A stretch of DNA of 64,000 nucleotides, taken from NCBI GenBank assembly GCA_033558025.1, contig JAUCEF010000013.1, positions 1,047,001 through 1,111,000 on the forward strand, in the 5' to 3' direction. This stretch comes from Phytophthora sp. 'mugwort' (Eukaryota > Oomycota > Peronosporomycetes > Peronosporales > Peronosporaceae). Shown piece by piece: positions 1 through 11,110 of the stretch (positions within the stretch are counted from its first letter, which is position 1; the number at the start of each line of letters is the position of its first letter). Made by a program: the position numbers and the translations under genes. The notes under the pieces were generated by a model. It saw only the letters and a list, made by a program, of their open reading frames with translations. It did not search any database and was not told where the DNA came from.

Positions 1-355
1 ATTACCCGAATGTCTTGGGAAGCTTTATTGCATTTTTCTTCTGCCCTGTGCTCTTCCTCTGAAGTATATACAATGTTATCAACAGAGTTAATAGTTATAG
101 TATTGCACATGCTTATGGTTGGTTATCGTATATGTGTAATGTGTACTTACTATATCATCTATTAGGATGGACTTACTTTCTATAATAATTTCCGAGCTCT
201 GCGTCATAGCCTTTGACAGGTTTTGTGGTGCTTGGAGGTTAGGAGGGTACCTCCTTCGCATCAGAGGGGTACGACTGGTCTTGTCTACTTTATTTTTTCT
301 TGGGTTATTTACTGGGTTATAGGGTGGGTGGGACTTTTGGGAAAGTAAAAATAAT

Positions 356-1579
356 TTACCCGTATTGTACCTGAATAATACTACTGACGATTCCATCCAT
401 TACCGCTTTTCGATACTCTGGTGCTAAATGCTTCGTTCGCTTCCGAACATTATACAGGGCATGAAAGCAACACATGAGATAGGTTGCCGACGTAAACTCG
501 GTTACATGCTGGAAGCCGTTCAGCTGTGAATCGTCCGCATCACCCATTACAGCATCAATACAAAGCGTTGTCGTTGGTCAAACCTGCTTGACAAGCCGAA
601 CGAAGCCCTCAAACACTGCGCATATTCCTTGGCAGTCCGACGACTGACAATGAAAATTGCAGCAACCTGGTAGGAGCGCGAGGCTTCTGAAAATCCGCAT
701 GTAATGATCGGATATCCAAGGTCGCTTAACCTGAATGTGGTATCAGCGCGAAATAGGGTAAAGCGTCCGCGGGATGCGTATTCCAGAGTGGATTCGATCA
801 GAGCGCGGCTCGATATCCCAAGATTTACGAATCTGCGTCAGTCCCTTTCCCGACTTGAGCGTGTCCGTTTCTATCTTCGCAATGCCCGAAGCAAACTGCC
901 TTCGTCAGATCACCAGTATGATCGAAGAAATTCTTCCGCACCTCTCTCATTGCTTTGATCGAGTTCTTCGTTCATTGAGGAATTCGCAGGTACTTGGCAC
1001 AATTGGACAGTTGCGCCAGCGTTGGGTATCCTCTAATGGGTTCAATTACGTCCGAGGCACGTTGCATGTTGCTCAGGATCAGCATGGGCGGGATGGAACA
1101 TTCATCTTGCTGAAGGATAATAGTTTTCATCTCAGCAGTGATTACCGCTCTATGGGGACCTTGACTCGTATCGTCCCGAATGTGATCGATTGTGTTGTGA
1201 TAAATGTCCCACTGCTTTGCTGCACCGCAACTCCAAATTTTCCGCTATACTTGCACGCTCCGACGAGTTTTACTAACGCAAACCAATCTTCGCTCGGTAT
1301 CACATGATCACCTCCTTTGCAAATTCTACACTGAGAGGCAGAGTTAGTATGAGCCACTCGTGAGCAGCAAAACTCCACCAACTCAAACTCTGAGGCTGCT
1401 TGTTCTGAATCAAAGTTACCCAGCTGCTGCCATGTATACCGAATTCGGGTCATTGTGCTCTCCAATATTCCGCTTTGAACACCTGTCACCTCGCTCCTCA
1501 CTGTCACCTCGCTATCCACTGTCACCTTGCTCTCCACTGTCGCCTCGCTCTCCACTGTCGCCTCGCTCTCCACTGTCAC
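356..1579 (-). pseudogene. Decayed Mutator-like (MULE) transposase
   Basis: Read on the minus strand, several frames give pieces of one MULE transposase in the right order. At 1579-1142 a FAR1/FLYWCH-like N-terminal segment carries WQQLGNFDSEQAASEFE and a CRIC motif. Around 800-660 the core reads DLGYPIITCGFSEASRSYQ followed by SRRTAKEYAQCLR. At 547-356 comes MGDADDSQLNGFQHV and then MCCFHALYNVRKRTKHL. These blocks match the order seen in MULE transposases, where the first catalytic Asp lies in the DADDSQ-like block. Frames change between blocks and in-frame stops are present, for example near 990 and 550, so no intact protein is made. The assignment rests on recognised motif wording, not on a search. 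No terminal inverted repeats were identified. Confidence 0.75.
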
Positions 1580-1607
1580 CTCGCTCTCGCTGTCACCTCG
1601 CTCTCCA
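1483..1607. repeat. 18-bp tandem repeat, about 7 copies
   Basis: The unit CTGTCACCTCGCTCTCCA recurs about seven times with point differences; the sixth copy is one base short. Read on the minus strand it encodes a hexapeptide such as VESEAT / VDSEVT, fused in frame just upstream of the FAR1-like part of the MULE relic. It may be a low-complexity N-terminal tract of that transposase or a later expansion. Confidence 0.85.
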
Positions 1608-2230
1608 CCTTCCTCTGCTATCCTTGTCCGATTCTAGAATGGCTGGCTGAGCTCCCAGCTAAAAATTCGTGTGATTCACCTTAATATAGTCCCGAACTGT
1701 GCGTCTATCCCCTATTTACCGTGACCTCACACTATACCCCTGAACCTTATGTGAGTTACACAATTGGTCTGTGCAATTCATCCATCCTGCTGTGCCGTTT
1801 ATCTGGATTGTCTGTGCGATTCCACCGCTCTCGTAAAATAACCACGTGTCGGGATATCCCTAATAGACACAGACACACTATTGCTACTTGTCGGTTGCGC
1901 AGTGATCCCGCGAGACTCAGGCTGGACCTCCGGCTTGAGCACGACTTTGAAAGAAACAGATAGGATATATTAGTGCCCCTTTGGCCTCTTCTTGCCTACC
2001 CACTGCGTAGCTAGTTGGACACTGAGGCCGCTATCGATGCGGAAACATGGAAAGCTGCCCCCCCAGCCAACCACGCTTGGTCTTACGGGGGCCATCATCC
2101 CAGCTTGAACCGCCATGTCCCATTCACCGCTCTGCTTAAGTGATCACTTGTGTCATCACCCATCAGATTATCCACGGCGGCATCGACCGTGACGTAGCTC
2201 CCTTCAGTCAGTGCATCATCAAAATGTAAT

Positions 2231-3140
2231 CTAGATATTAGTTGGTCTACAGTAGATCTCTGAGATCTGTCTATTAGGTCCGTTGTCATGCTCCACCCTT
2301 GAGCTCACACTTCCGGACACAATTCTAGTATGCCGCCAACAATGCGAAATCGTCGCTTCCGAAACTGCAGCCCACGGATTCTCGATGAATTTAGCAGAAG
2401 TCAGCAAATCCAATTGTCTTTCAGTTCCAATTTGCTTGATAACCCACTGGACAAACATCTCACTTATTTCAGCTTGAAATTTCGATTTATACCGGCGTCT
2501 GTTGGCTACAGGTGTGATGTAGTATTGTTTAGCAAAAAGTGGATTTGAACATTGTTAGCTTCATGTCGGCATGGCCAGGTGCATTGTCGAGCAGTAGGAG
2601 ATTTTTTCGCCCATGCATCCTTAAACTAGAGCCCGCTCCAATGTAAAAACAAAAAAAAACTTGAGTCGTCATCTACGCTTTTGGTTTAAAAAAACTCCAT
2701 GGGACTTAAAACAATATTCACACCTCGAACATAACGCGGTTTTGGAGCTCTGTTTGACCATTATATGCTTTAATTTTTCAGATCCAGAAAGGTTGCAGCA
2801 CAAACCGATACTGACTCTGGCATTGCCCTTCTTTTTTTCTGCAACCGATTTAGTTGCTAGCGTTTGGCTGGGCAGCATGCGGTAAAATAAAGCTGTTTCA
2901 TCCATATTAAAGGTGTCCTGGATTATATCGGTCAGGCTGCTTCATTAATTCAACGCGCTGCTGTCCAAGGTTGGTAGTGTCCACCGGGCCGGCCTCCCCG
3001 TGCATCATTTGCAGCGTCCCGCCATGACGGACTGTGAAATGCTGAATCCAGGACAACGAAATAGATCCTCCCCAACGAGTTCGTTTGCTTTTGTTCGCAC
3101 AACATCGTCAGAAAGAATACCCTTTGCTTCTTGAGCATGC
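2231..3140 (-). pseudogene. Decayed Tigger/pogo-type DDE transposase
   Basis: On the minus strand the order of motifs is that of a Tigger/pogo (CENP-B related, Tc1/mariner superfamily) transposase. Near 3030-2990 there is HFTVRHGGTLQMMHGEAG, the end of the DNA-binding half. At 2905 MDETALFYRMLPSQTLATK holds the first catalytic Asp. Near 2600 LLLLDNAPGHADM holds the second. Near 2350 an ISHCWRHTRI block follows, as in the C-terminal part of these enzymes. The blocks lie in different frames with stops between them, so the gene is dead. The N-terminal helix-turn-helix is missing where a repeat copy begins at about 3190, so the repeat may have inserted into it. Confidence 0.75.
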
Positions 3141-3189
3141 CCGATCGCCATAAGTTCGATCTCGATAGAAGCGTACTGAAGTTGCGTTT

Positions 3190-3985
3190 TGTGGTATTAC
3201 AGCACACACAAATTCGTCAGATGTGGTTACTTAAGCAATAATCACTACAATAGCCGAGCTAGTCGGTCCTTGTTGGCCTGCGCTGGATTGCCCCTAGCGG
3301 TTCGACCCTTCCGGGACAGTGGTGTCTCGCTTCTGCCGAGATCAAGTACCCCAAGCCAGTCAATACACAGCGTCAGCTGAACTGACTGCCTCTGGCTCAG
3401 ATATCCCGTGTCCTAGGCTAAAGAGCGGACGACGACGCGTTGGCGCTTTGACGGGTCGCCGAGAGCAAAGGCTTCTCAGCTAGAAGTATTACGGTACCCG
3501 GGCTGTACGGTGTACCGGCCCGCCGAGTTCGGCAGGACTTGTTCCTTCGCGCTTGGCGAGACACACCCTTCTCCGGGCCGACCTAGTTCTCTTGGCGCTA
3601 TCAGTCAACACCCTACAATCTATGCCTCTCGTGTGCCAACGGTAACCATAATCCAGCCAGGAAGGGACTTACCGGATAGTGTACACTTGTCTTGGACTTG
3701 AAGAGAGTTACTCTGTTATTATTATCTCCCGGGAACCCCAAAGGGCTCCTCCTATTGTAAACTATGTTCGTATACGGATATCAAGTGAAAGGAAGTGCAC
3801 TCGGATCTCGACCGACCCTTCGTAACGATATCAATATAACCACCCGAACTAAGCGACCGGCTGAGTTCATCCAGTCGAGTAGCCGAGCTGCCAGCTGACT
3901 TCGTACTCAGCGGGTAGTACCGTGGCTGCTCTTCACTGCGATATGTGAACCGTCTCATCTGGCGTTCACTACACCACAGTTTCGT
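3190..3985 (+). mobile_element. LTR-type repeat, copy A
   Basis: This block is nearly identical to the segments at 13660-14463 (inverted) and 14545-15335 (direct). It starts with TGTGGTATTACAGCACACAC. The shared core (about 3260-3770) is non-coding in appearance, although one 63-codon frame (3510-3701) is kept in all copies. Past 3752, on the minus strand, all copies keep a reading frame ending in RSRSECTSFHLISVYEHSLQ and a stop, with LDELSRSLSSGGYI before it. That pattern suits the end of a retroelement ORF abutting an LTR. Exact LTR ends and target duplications could not be fixed. Confidence 0.65.
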
Positions 3986-4208
3986 TTTCATGTTGCTGCT
4001 GGGTATGCTGTCGAGGGGTTGGTTAACAGTTATACCCACCGTCGAAAAGCCGATGCTTTTATATTGTAACCCACTATTGAGACTAGGGGTCGCTAGGTGA
4101 TATCGGCGGAGCTTATTCTTTGCATACATAGTGAGGTGTTTGCGCGACGAAACCATTGCAAAGTGTTGGTCGTGTTTCAAAGTGAGCCCCTTATTTTGTT
4201 CTCCTCTT

Positions 4209-4223
4209 AGAGCATCTCCAACG
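4209..4223 (+). repeat. AGAGCATCTCCAACG, transposon-end-like motif
   Basis: The string AGAGCATCTCCAACG resembles terminal inverted repeat sequence that I recall from PIF/Harbinger-type and related MITEs. A partner end was not found nearby. It lies just upstream of a short ORF and the SANT/NAM-like fragment, which would fit the remains of one element. Confidence 0.3.
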
Positions 4224-4365
4224 CGGAGATCGCATCTGGGTAGCAAATCGCAAAATAAAAAGGAAAATGCCAGTTTCGAAAAGGTTTTGGTCCCTCCCTT
4301 TTCTAACGCATAGCACTCACACCTCAATCTCAGACTTCAACGAGTTGTTCGTGCCGATGCGCAAG

Positions 4366-4544
4366 ATGGACTCTGCATCAAACGACGAGCTCTCGGACAG
4401 CGAAAGCAGCAACAAGAAGGTGCGCCTCCCCCTTCCCTGCTACCGCAGATATAACGGACTTGACTCGGTCTTTCCGCAACGCGGAGCTCGGGCTGCTGGG
4501 AGCGCAGGCCGAAGTGTTGCATGCCAAGTGCTGATCTTGGAGGC
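4366..4544 (+). pseudogene. Short acidic ORF with a possible intron, unrecognised
   Basis: A frame beginning MDSASNDELSDSESSNKK is followed by a possible short intron (GTGCGC... to ...TACCGCAG, about 4420-4446). A coiled-coil-like stretch FRNAELGLLGAQAEVLHAK may then follow in the joined frame, with a stop near 4532. I do not recognise the product. It lies within transposon debris and is probably the remnant of a transposon-encoded or nuclear protein. The intron is inferred only from splice-like dinucleotides. Confidence 0.25.
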
Positions 4545-4605
4545 GTAGTAGTTGCTGATGTATATCATTACCATGGATGTACGTATTTACAGCACGGATG
4601 CTCGC

Positions 4606-5031
4606 TCAACTACGCCAGTGTTTGTCCCAAAAGCAAGCATGTCCGATCGCGTCCTGGACGTGCTGCGAACGTAGAGAAGCAGGGCACGAACGCCTCCGGA
4701 TGGATAATTTTAGTGAATTTCCACGATACTCGGACGAGATATCATCGCTTTCGTTTAGCTGGAAGCATAACAACAGCCGAGCCTCGCGACCGCTATCGGG
4801 CAGTGCCTTCCTGCGCGTTATGACTGAAGTAGACCCCCGGTTGAACGTCTTGTGTGTCTTCGGACAAATGCTGTTGTAGTGCGACGCCACCTTCTCCCAG
4901 AAGATATGTGCCTTCTGGTCTGTCTCCACTTCAGCATAAGTAAACACATTCACCCACGAGTTATCGAGCTGCTTGGCTTCCTGTGGGTCCCTATTCGGGC
5001 CTCGTGTAAGTCTCTGCGTCGATGTTGGCAT
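4606..5031 (-). pseudogene. SANT/Myb-like, NAM-associated fragment
   Basis: The frame starts with an ATG (MPTSTQRLTRGPN). It then reads NSWVNVFTYAEVETDQKAHI and FWEKVASHYNSICP, the SANT/Myb-like block of oomycete 'NAM-associated' proteins: a Trp, then a TDQ motif, then FW, about 45 residues in all. After about residue 60 the family-like character is lost (GREARLLLCFQLNESDD onward), which suggests a frameshift. Such proteins are abundant in Phytophthora and often transposon-linked. A related relic lies at 36085-36630 on the plus strand. Function is unknown; it is probably not active. Confidence 0.5.
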
Positions 5032-5348
5032 GTTTCAACCTCAAATAAATTCCCACTGCCGACCTCAAATCGCATCGATTTGATTAATTTTAGATTCATT
5101 AATTAAAAATAATTATTATACAAATATATTAGAACAATAGGTTTGATGTTCAGATCATACATCCGTCCGAGCGGTTGTACCTCGTACTCCTACCTGCCCC
5201 CTCTGGGAAGTTCACTTTAAACTGGACAACAGACGGAGGAACTTTGATCTTCAAATCACGAAGTTCAAAATAGGGCCCGCGTTGAAAGGCTACAAGCCGT
5301 AATTTATCTCAAACCCACTGAGGTCTCAACCCCATTAGAAAACCCACG

Positions 5349-8300
5349 TTAGTCTGCATCCGAGTAGAGTAGGCAATCAGCTATGTACCCAACCGTCCGT
5401 CGAACGCGATACCCACGTCCTTTGTCTTTAACAAGTAGCGCACCACCTCGATGCCAGCAGCCCAGTGCATCTGACCAGAATTCTCCAAGAAGCGGCTCAT
5501 CTTGCCAACAGCGGTCGAAAAGAAATGCCAGGTCGTGTACCGCGTGCCAGGTACACCAGCTGGCCACGGGCGAGCGGAAAGGCTTCGACTTCATCTTGGC
5601 CTTGTCGTCGTCGGTCTGGAATTGGTCAACATTTGTCAAGTGAGCACCTGGTTCCAGTAAGGTGAGACAGTCCTACTGAGCAAACTTCTTGATGACCGAC
5701 TCGATATACGCCTGCTGGCTGATGTAGAGCTTCCTGTGCTCCGTGCCGTAGTCGATCGCGGTACCGAGCATGTAGTGCTCTCCTTGATCCGGAACTTCTC
5801 CGCGATTCCAGCCTTCACCGAAGCGATGAAAACCTTCTCTTTCGACGCGATCAGCATGCCATCAACGTAGAGGGGCACGTCGTATATTTTTGTCACCTCT
5901 CGTGTATACACAGGGCAGCGTCGGCAGCCTAGAATCCACGCGCTTGTCGATGGCCTCGTTCCAGACACAAGACTCCTGGTTGAGTCCGTAGAGACTTTAA
6001 TGTAGAATTTCACATGGCGTCATCTTCTTCCTGCGCTTCCGCCAAAATCAACAGCTTATGGAGACCCTCTGGTAGCTCTATGTAGATCTCCTTTTCGAGC
6101 TTGCCGTACAGGAATGCAGTGTCGACATCACACTGATCAACCTCGTACCCTTCCGTGGAGCGCTTTGCAAGTACCGCAAGAATCTACTTTAGGTAGCCTA
6201 CGTCTATTAGTATACAATTCCATGATGCTGCGAGTATCCCTTGGTGACCAGTCGGGTGTTGTGTCGATTTACCTAGCCCGTTCATTGTGCTTCAGCGCGA
6301 ATCCCAAGCAGCAACCAATCGGTCGCTGGTGTGCTGGCCTCGATATCAGCTTCCAGGTCTTTGCTTGCAGCGAGCGAGTCCAGCTCACGAGCAAAAGCCT
6401 CCTTCCCGCCATCACTGTCAGCACCAGTCATGGCTGCAGCGGGGGATGTCCACAACTCCACGTACGTTGTGGGCATCCTCCGCTGCAGCCATGAAACCTT
6501 CAATACGAAGCGGCTCGTCATTTTTCCATCGCTCTGCCGTGCGTCATTCTTTGGCGCTTCGTCCCAGTACTCGGTGTGATGGCCTTCTTCTGCCTTGCAC
6601 CCGTCTCTTCAGGATCCGTTATTCCGTCAATGTGACGAGCGCGCGATCGAGTAATCGTCGGATGGGTTCGACCATACGGCACGACCGCATCGTTTACCTC
6701 CGTGTCACGTTGAAGCGAGATCACGTCACCACCTCCAATAACGGTCGAAAGCATCTGCGTGGTGTCCACCGGATATGTGCAGGCTCTGTAGCTCTAATCC
6801 GTTCGTCGTCATCTGCTATTGGACGCATCACCAAGTGTTCGGGGCCTGTCGTCTCCATGAACTTCACCGTGAGCACGATTTGCACCTGAGACGTCGAACA
6901 CCCGACAGCCCTTGACCCCATCTTTGTAACCCAGTGAAGAGACACTTGAATGCTTTCGCGTCGGGGTTGCGGCGCTTCATTAGGATGTGTGCGTAACCAA
7001 GTGCGCCTAACACTTTCATGTTCTTCAGCTGCGGCTTTGGACTGTATACCATGTCTTGCCAAGAAGTTGGGGATCCGGCTGATAATCCACGCTGTCGTGT
7101 TGACAGCTTCAACCCACCACCTCTTCTCGATGGTCTCATGGTAGAACATGCAGTGAGCCAACTCCATAAGGCTCCAGTTCATAGCTCTGCCAGACATTTC
7201 TGCTGAGGCGTTTATGGCACAGGCTATTCATGCTTGATGCCGTTGCGGTTGAAGTAGTCCTCGCGCGGTCGACCCGTGTACTCGCCGCCATTGTCCGAAT
7301 GCAGTCGCTTGTTCGTCCTGTCTGTTGCGTACTCGATCGCTGTCTTATATACCTTGAAGTTCGACAGCACTTCTGACTTTGTAATCAGGACGTATACAGT
7401 CACGTGACGTGAGTAGTCAATGATGAATGTCACCACGTAGGTGACGTTTGGTCTGAATCGGATCCATCATGTCCGAGTGCACCAAGTCCAGCACGTCGGC
7501 ACTTTTGGAGAACTTTTCCGGGTGTCGCGGATAGTCGTCAGTCTTCCCCATGCAGCAGCCTGCGCACACGTCTACACGCGTGGTGCCACCAGTGATGCGC
7601 GGCACTCCTTCTGCCATTGCCAATAGCTGTTCGTAGCGCTTGTACGGGTTGTGACCAAGGCGTGCGTGCACCGTTACCCATGATTCCTTACGAGGTGTCG
7701 TCGCTGCATGGCACACCTCGTCTGCCACTATCTTCAGCTCGTTGACATTCCCACAGCGCTTGGCCTCCTTCACCGTTTCGTCGCCATGCGAGAGATACGC
7801 TTGTCCTTACCGAACTGCGGGATGACATCCTTCTTGTCCATCTTTGACACCAAGATTAGGCTTCCTCCAACTTCTGAGACGTACAGAACATCAGACATCG
7901 TGACGGACGCCCCTTCCATTAACTTCAGCCCGACGGCGCCCGGTAGAACTGCATCGATCGTCGTGCCGTCCACAATCCTAATGCGGACATGTATCATCAG
8001 GTCCTTCCTGGACACGAACTTTTATCGGATGCTGGTCATGTGCGCATTTGCACCATACCCGACGAGCCATTCCGATTTGCTCATCCCACTCGTCGCCGGG
8101 AATGCCAAGTCCGACGCTTGAGCTCGCGCTGCTTGTCCGCGCCCCTCGCGATCTTGTTGTTGTTGCACTCGAACTCCTTGTGCCCTGGCATTTTGATGTA
8201 GAATCACTTGCCGCTGAAGTAACCCATGCCACTGATGTCCTTCCTCACCGTCGCTAAAGCTCTCTCTTGAGCGGCGACGCATCCGAGGCTTGAGCACCGC

Positions 8301-8881
8301 AAAGTGCTTGGATCGCATGTGCGAGCCTCAGCTTGGCATGACCTCGAGCACCGTCGCAAAAACCCGATACTCGTCAGTCGGACTGCCGAGTAGTAGCACG
8401 AGCTGACGAGTTTCGTCCAGAGACTCGCCGATTGACTCCATTCGGAGCACGGGTTCCTTGAACGCTTCGACGTGCACAGGGAACCGAGTACCAGGCTCCA
8501 TCTTGAAGCTGTGCAGTTTCTTGGTGGCGAGGAGCCGATTCTTGAGCGATATGGGTTTAAACTGCTTCTCGAGTATAGTCCACGCCTCGGTGGCTGTTAG
8601 TTACCCACGAACATAGACTTGATACGTGAGGATCACGTCTCATGCAATCACACTAAGTGCCCCAGATTATTGGTCTTCCATTCTGCGGTGGAGCGGTCAC
8701 TCGCTTGGTTGAACTCGGGTTTGATGATCAGCGCCAACAAAGCCTTGGGAACAAGCTGTTGAATTCCCAGGGAAGTAATATCTTCCACGATTTTCGACGT
8801 TGCCGGTGTAGCTTGAGGTGAACGCGGGCATGGCTTGTCGTGATGTTTCGACGTCGACGACGATATTACCTCGCAAATCAC
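5349..8881 (-). mobile_element. Decayed Ty1/copia retrotransposon polyprotein
   Basis: Minus-strand frames give copia domains in canonical order. Gag comes first (8881-8000; QASDRSTAEWKTNN, later a knuckle-like MPGHKEFEC). Then follow protease-like sequence (8015-7770; VSEVGGSLILVSK), the GAG-pre-integrase zinc motif (7773-7417; HARLGHN and CAGCCMGK) and the integrase core (7436-7224; FIIDYSRHVTVYV, HSDNGGEYTGR). An integrase/linker part (7197-6721) precedes a small reverse transcriptase remnant (about 5870; VPLYVDGMLIASKEK) and an RNase H-side end (5639-5349; MKSKPFRSPV, ending YSDAD). The reverse transcriptase YVDD box reads YVDG. Frameshifts and stops separate nearly every block. LTRs belonging to it were not identified. 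Confidence 0.85.
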
Positions 8882-9289
8882 CTATAAACGTGCAAGTTGG
8901 CTATCTGATCAATCACTGTGTGGTGAAGTGAACAAGAGAAAGTTACCTTGCGCAACAGACAGGGCAGGAGCCACTACCAATAAGATGTGGGAAGGTTTCC
9001 CGTAACGGATTGGAAGGATGATGGAGACGCCAACTGCAGCGGATTGATGGATCCCGACCGGATTGGATGGATCAGGACCCTGAATGCGCGGCAGCCGGCT
9101 AAGTGCTGATCAACCCACTTGGATTGGGAAGCGAACTTAGGCCGGATCCAAGGTACCGGATCCGGCCATATTAAGGGCGGTATCCGCCGTAGAAACAGGA
9201 CAGAATAACCAGATAGATAAAAGCGTAGAAGGAGGACAGGAATCCTGTATAGCGTAGACGGTGGACAAAGATCTAGTGGCTAGGAGCCC

Positions 9290-9870
9290 AAGTGGGATGG
9301 GAAGGCCGAAACGAGTGGTGGCCAGGGGCCCCCATAAGTCAGAATCGAATTTGCTTGGAAGTACACAACACTGGTTATTAGTATATGGTTCCACATTGGC
9401 CCATACTTTAATCAAGTAATATACTCCATCCATTTGTGGCACTTACTAGATAAGCTTGGCTAGAAGTCTGCCCTTTGGTTCTCAATCCCCTCAAGATCCC
9501 CGCTATTGGTAGCGGTACAAGCAACGTAAAGGTTAAAGGGGCCCCTCAACGCGGCACTACTCCTGATCCGGTTTACTATACCGCTCCACAAGATCTACGG
9601 CCAAGTCCAAGATCACTCGAACGGATCTCGGCGTGCAGGAATACCCACGCCAGATCCACCCCCCAAGCCCTACTAAAGGACGATTCAGAGCTCACCTGTG
9701 TGCGCATCTCGTGTCAACGAGAGAGCAGATCCAGCCCGCCGACGGGTACACAAGGTGAACCTCAGCAACTACACGGCTACCGGAGTACCCCCTCCGCAGT
9801 TGGTGTCTGGGCGCAGTGGGTGCACGGATCCAGTGATTTTTACTGATCCGCTCCACCACAACTGCATGCG
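9290..9870 (+). repeat. Direct repeat copy 1 (retroelement leader-like)
   Basis: This segment and 10530-11110 share many blocks in the same order, including CAGAA(T/C)CGAATTTGC, the long block around GCATCTCGTGTCAACGAGAG, CCCGCCG(A/C)CGGGT and GTGTCTGGGCGCAGTG. Copy 2 has TATAAATCAG at the position where copy 1 has CATAAGTCAG, so a TATA-bearing LTR plus leader is possible. The copies are clearly diverged, with indels. The frame at 9475-9846 in this copy is open but not conserved in copy 2. Confidence 0.6.
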
Positions 9871-10529
9871 ATCTCAAACGATTGCCCAACTATATCGCAC
9901 CATTAGTGTCGCTTCAACCATACATGCTTGGCCCTCACAATGACCCAGCGAAGGGAACAGCGAAGTGCAATCGCAACACGTGCTACTGTCACGACATTGT
10001 TTGCGTGATATGCTGGAGCATAGTCTTCATGTGCCTGGTGCACCTTTGCGGAAGCCGTAACCGATACACACTTAACGGCCCGACACTGGAACACGATGAA
10101 CACCACGCTTGCGGTGAGAACGACGGACACGCGAAGAAGCGCACAAATACACTGAGGGGTAGACCCCTCAGACATCCTACAATCCTCTGATGCTTGGCAG
10201 CGGACTACTCGCACTGGAGGGACTGTGATATTGCAGATTTGAATAAGATGAAAGTTGACATGCAGCTAGAGGATCCACGTCGCCAGCGGCTGCCATAACA
10301 GCGTCAAGGTGATGATCCGGACCATGCGACACGCCTGGTCAGTATATGGCAAAGTGGGCTGGGGTACTAAGTACTGGATCCGATCAGTTTAGTGCACACC
10401 GGGTTGAAGATCCGTAGCTAAATGGAGGTAGAGTGGAGACGGTTGGCCAGGAGTAGGTCTGGGACGGGATCCTGGGTTACAAGTAGTCCGTAGGATAGGT
10501 TTTGTGATGGGATCCTAAGGTAGATAGGC

Positions 10530-11110
10530 TAAGGTATAAATCAGAACCGAATTTGCACTGGAAGACAGACTCGACTATAGTATAGGGGATTTCTATTGGC
10601 CTCATACATAGATCAAGTCTAAACTTTGGCAATCTTCCTGCACACGTGGCAGCCCCTGGATAGCTTGGCCAGGTCGCGCTCGCCGTTTGGTTTCTCCCCC
10701 CCCCTCACGATCCCGCTATTGGAGGCGGCAAGCATCGTAAAGGAACAAGGACAAGTCTGACAAGGAGCAAAGACACCCTCAAGAAGGAGCAACTCCGGAT
10801 CCCGTATTTCTATTACGGATCCACAAGGTATACGCAAGAAGCTCAAGACCAAATCGTCACCGGATCTCGTGCGCAGGAATACCCGCGCAGATCCACCCCC
10901 TCCCAAGTCCCCACAAGGACGTCCAAGGCCCACCAAGTGCGCATCTCGTGTCAACGAGAGAGCAGTACTAGCCCGCCGCCGGGTGCACAAGGTGAACCAC
11001 TCAGCAATAGCACGGTCGTCAGAGTACCCCCTCCGTTAGTCGGTGTCTGGGCGCAGTGCGTGTGAGTGGGATCCTACTGAAATACAGCGGACCCACTTCA
11101 CCACAGGACC
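10530..11110 (+). repeat. Direct repeat copy 2 (retroelement leader-like)
   Basis: This is the second copy of the repeat at 9290-9870, about 1.2 kb away in the same orientation. It contains TATAAATCAG and a C-rich run (TCTCCCCCCCCCTC). The shared blocks run from CCGAATTTGC to GTGTCTGGGCGCAGTG. The pair may be two degraded LTR-plus-leader units; internal retroelement genes were not seen between them. Confidence 0.6.

Noticed and set aside
774..1307. 177-codon plus-strand ORF
   Set aside because: It lies antisense to the MULE relic blocks, whose protein motifs are recognisable; the plus frame has none.
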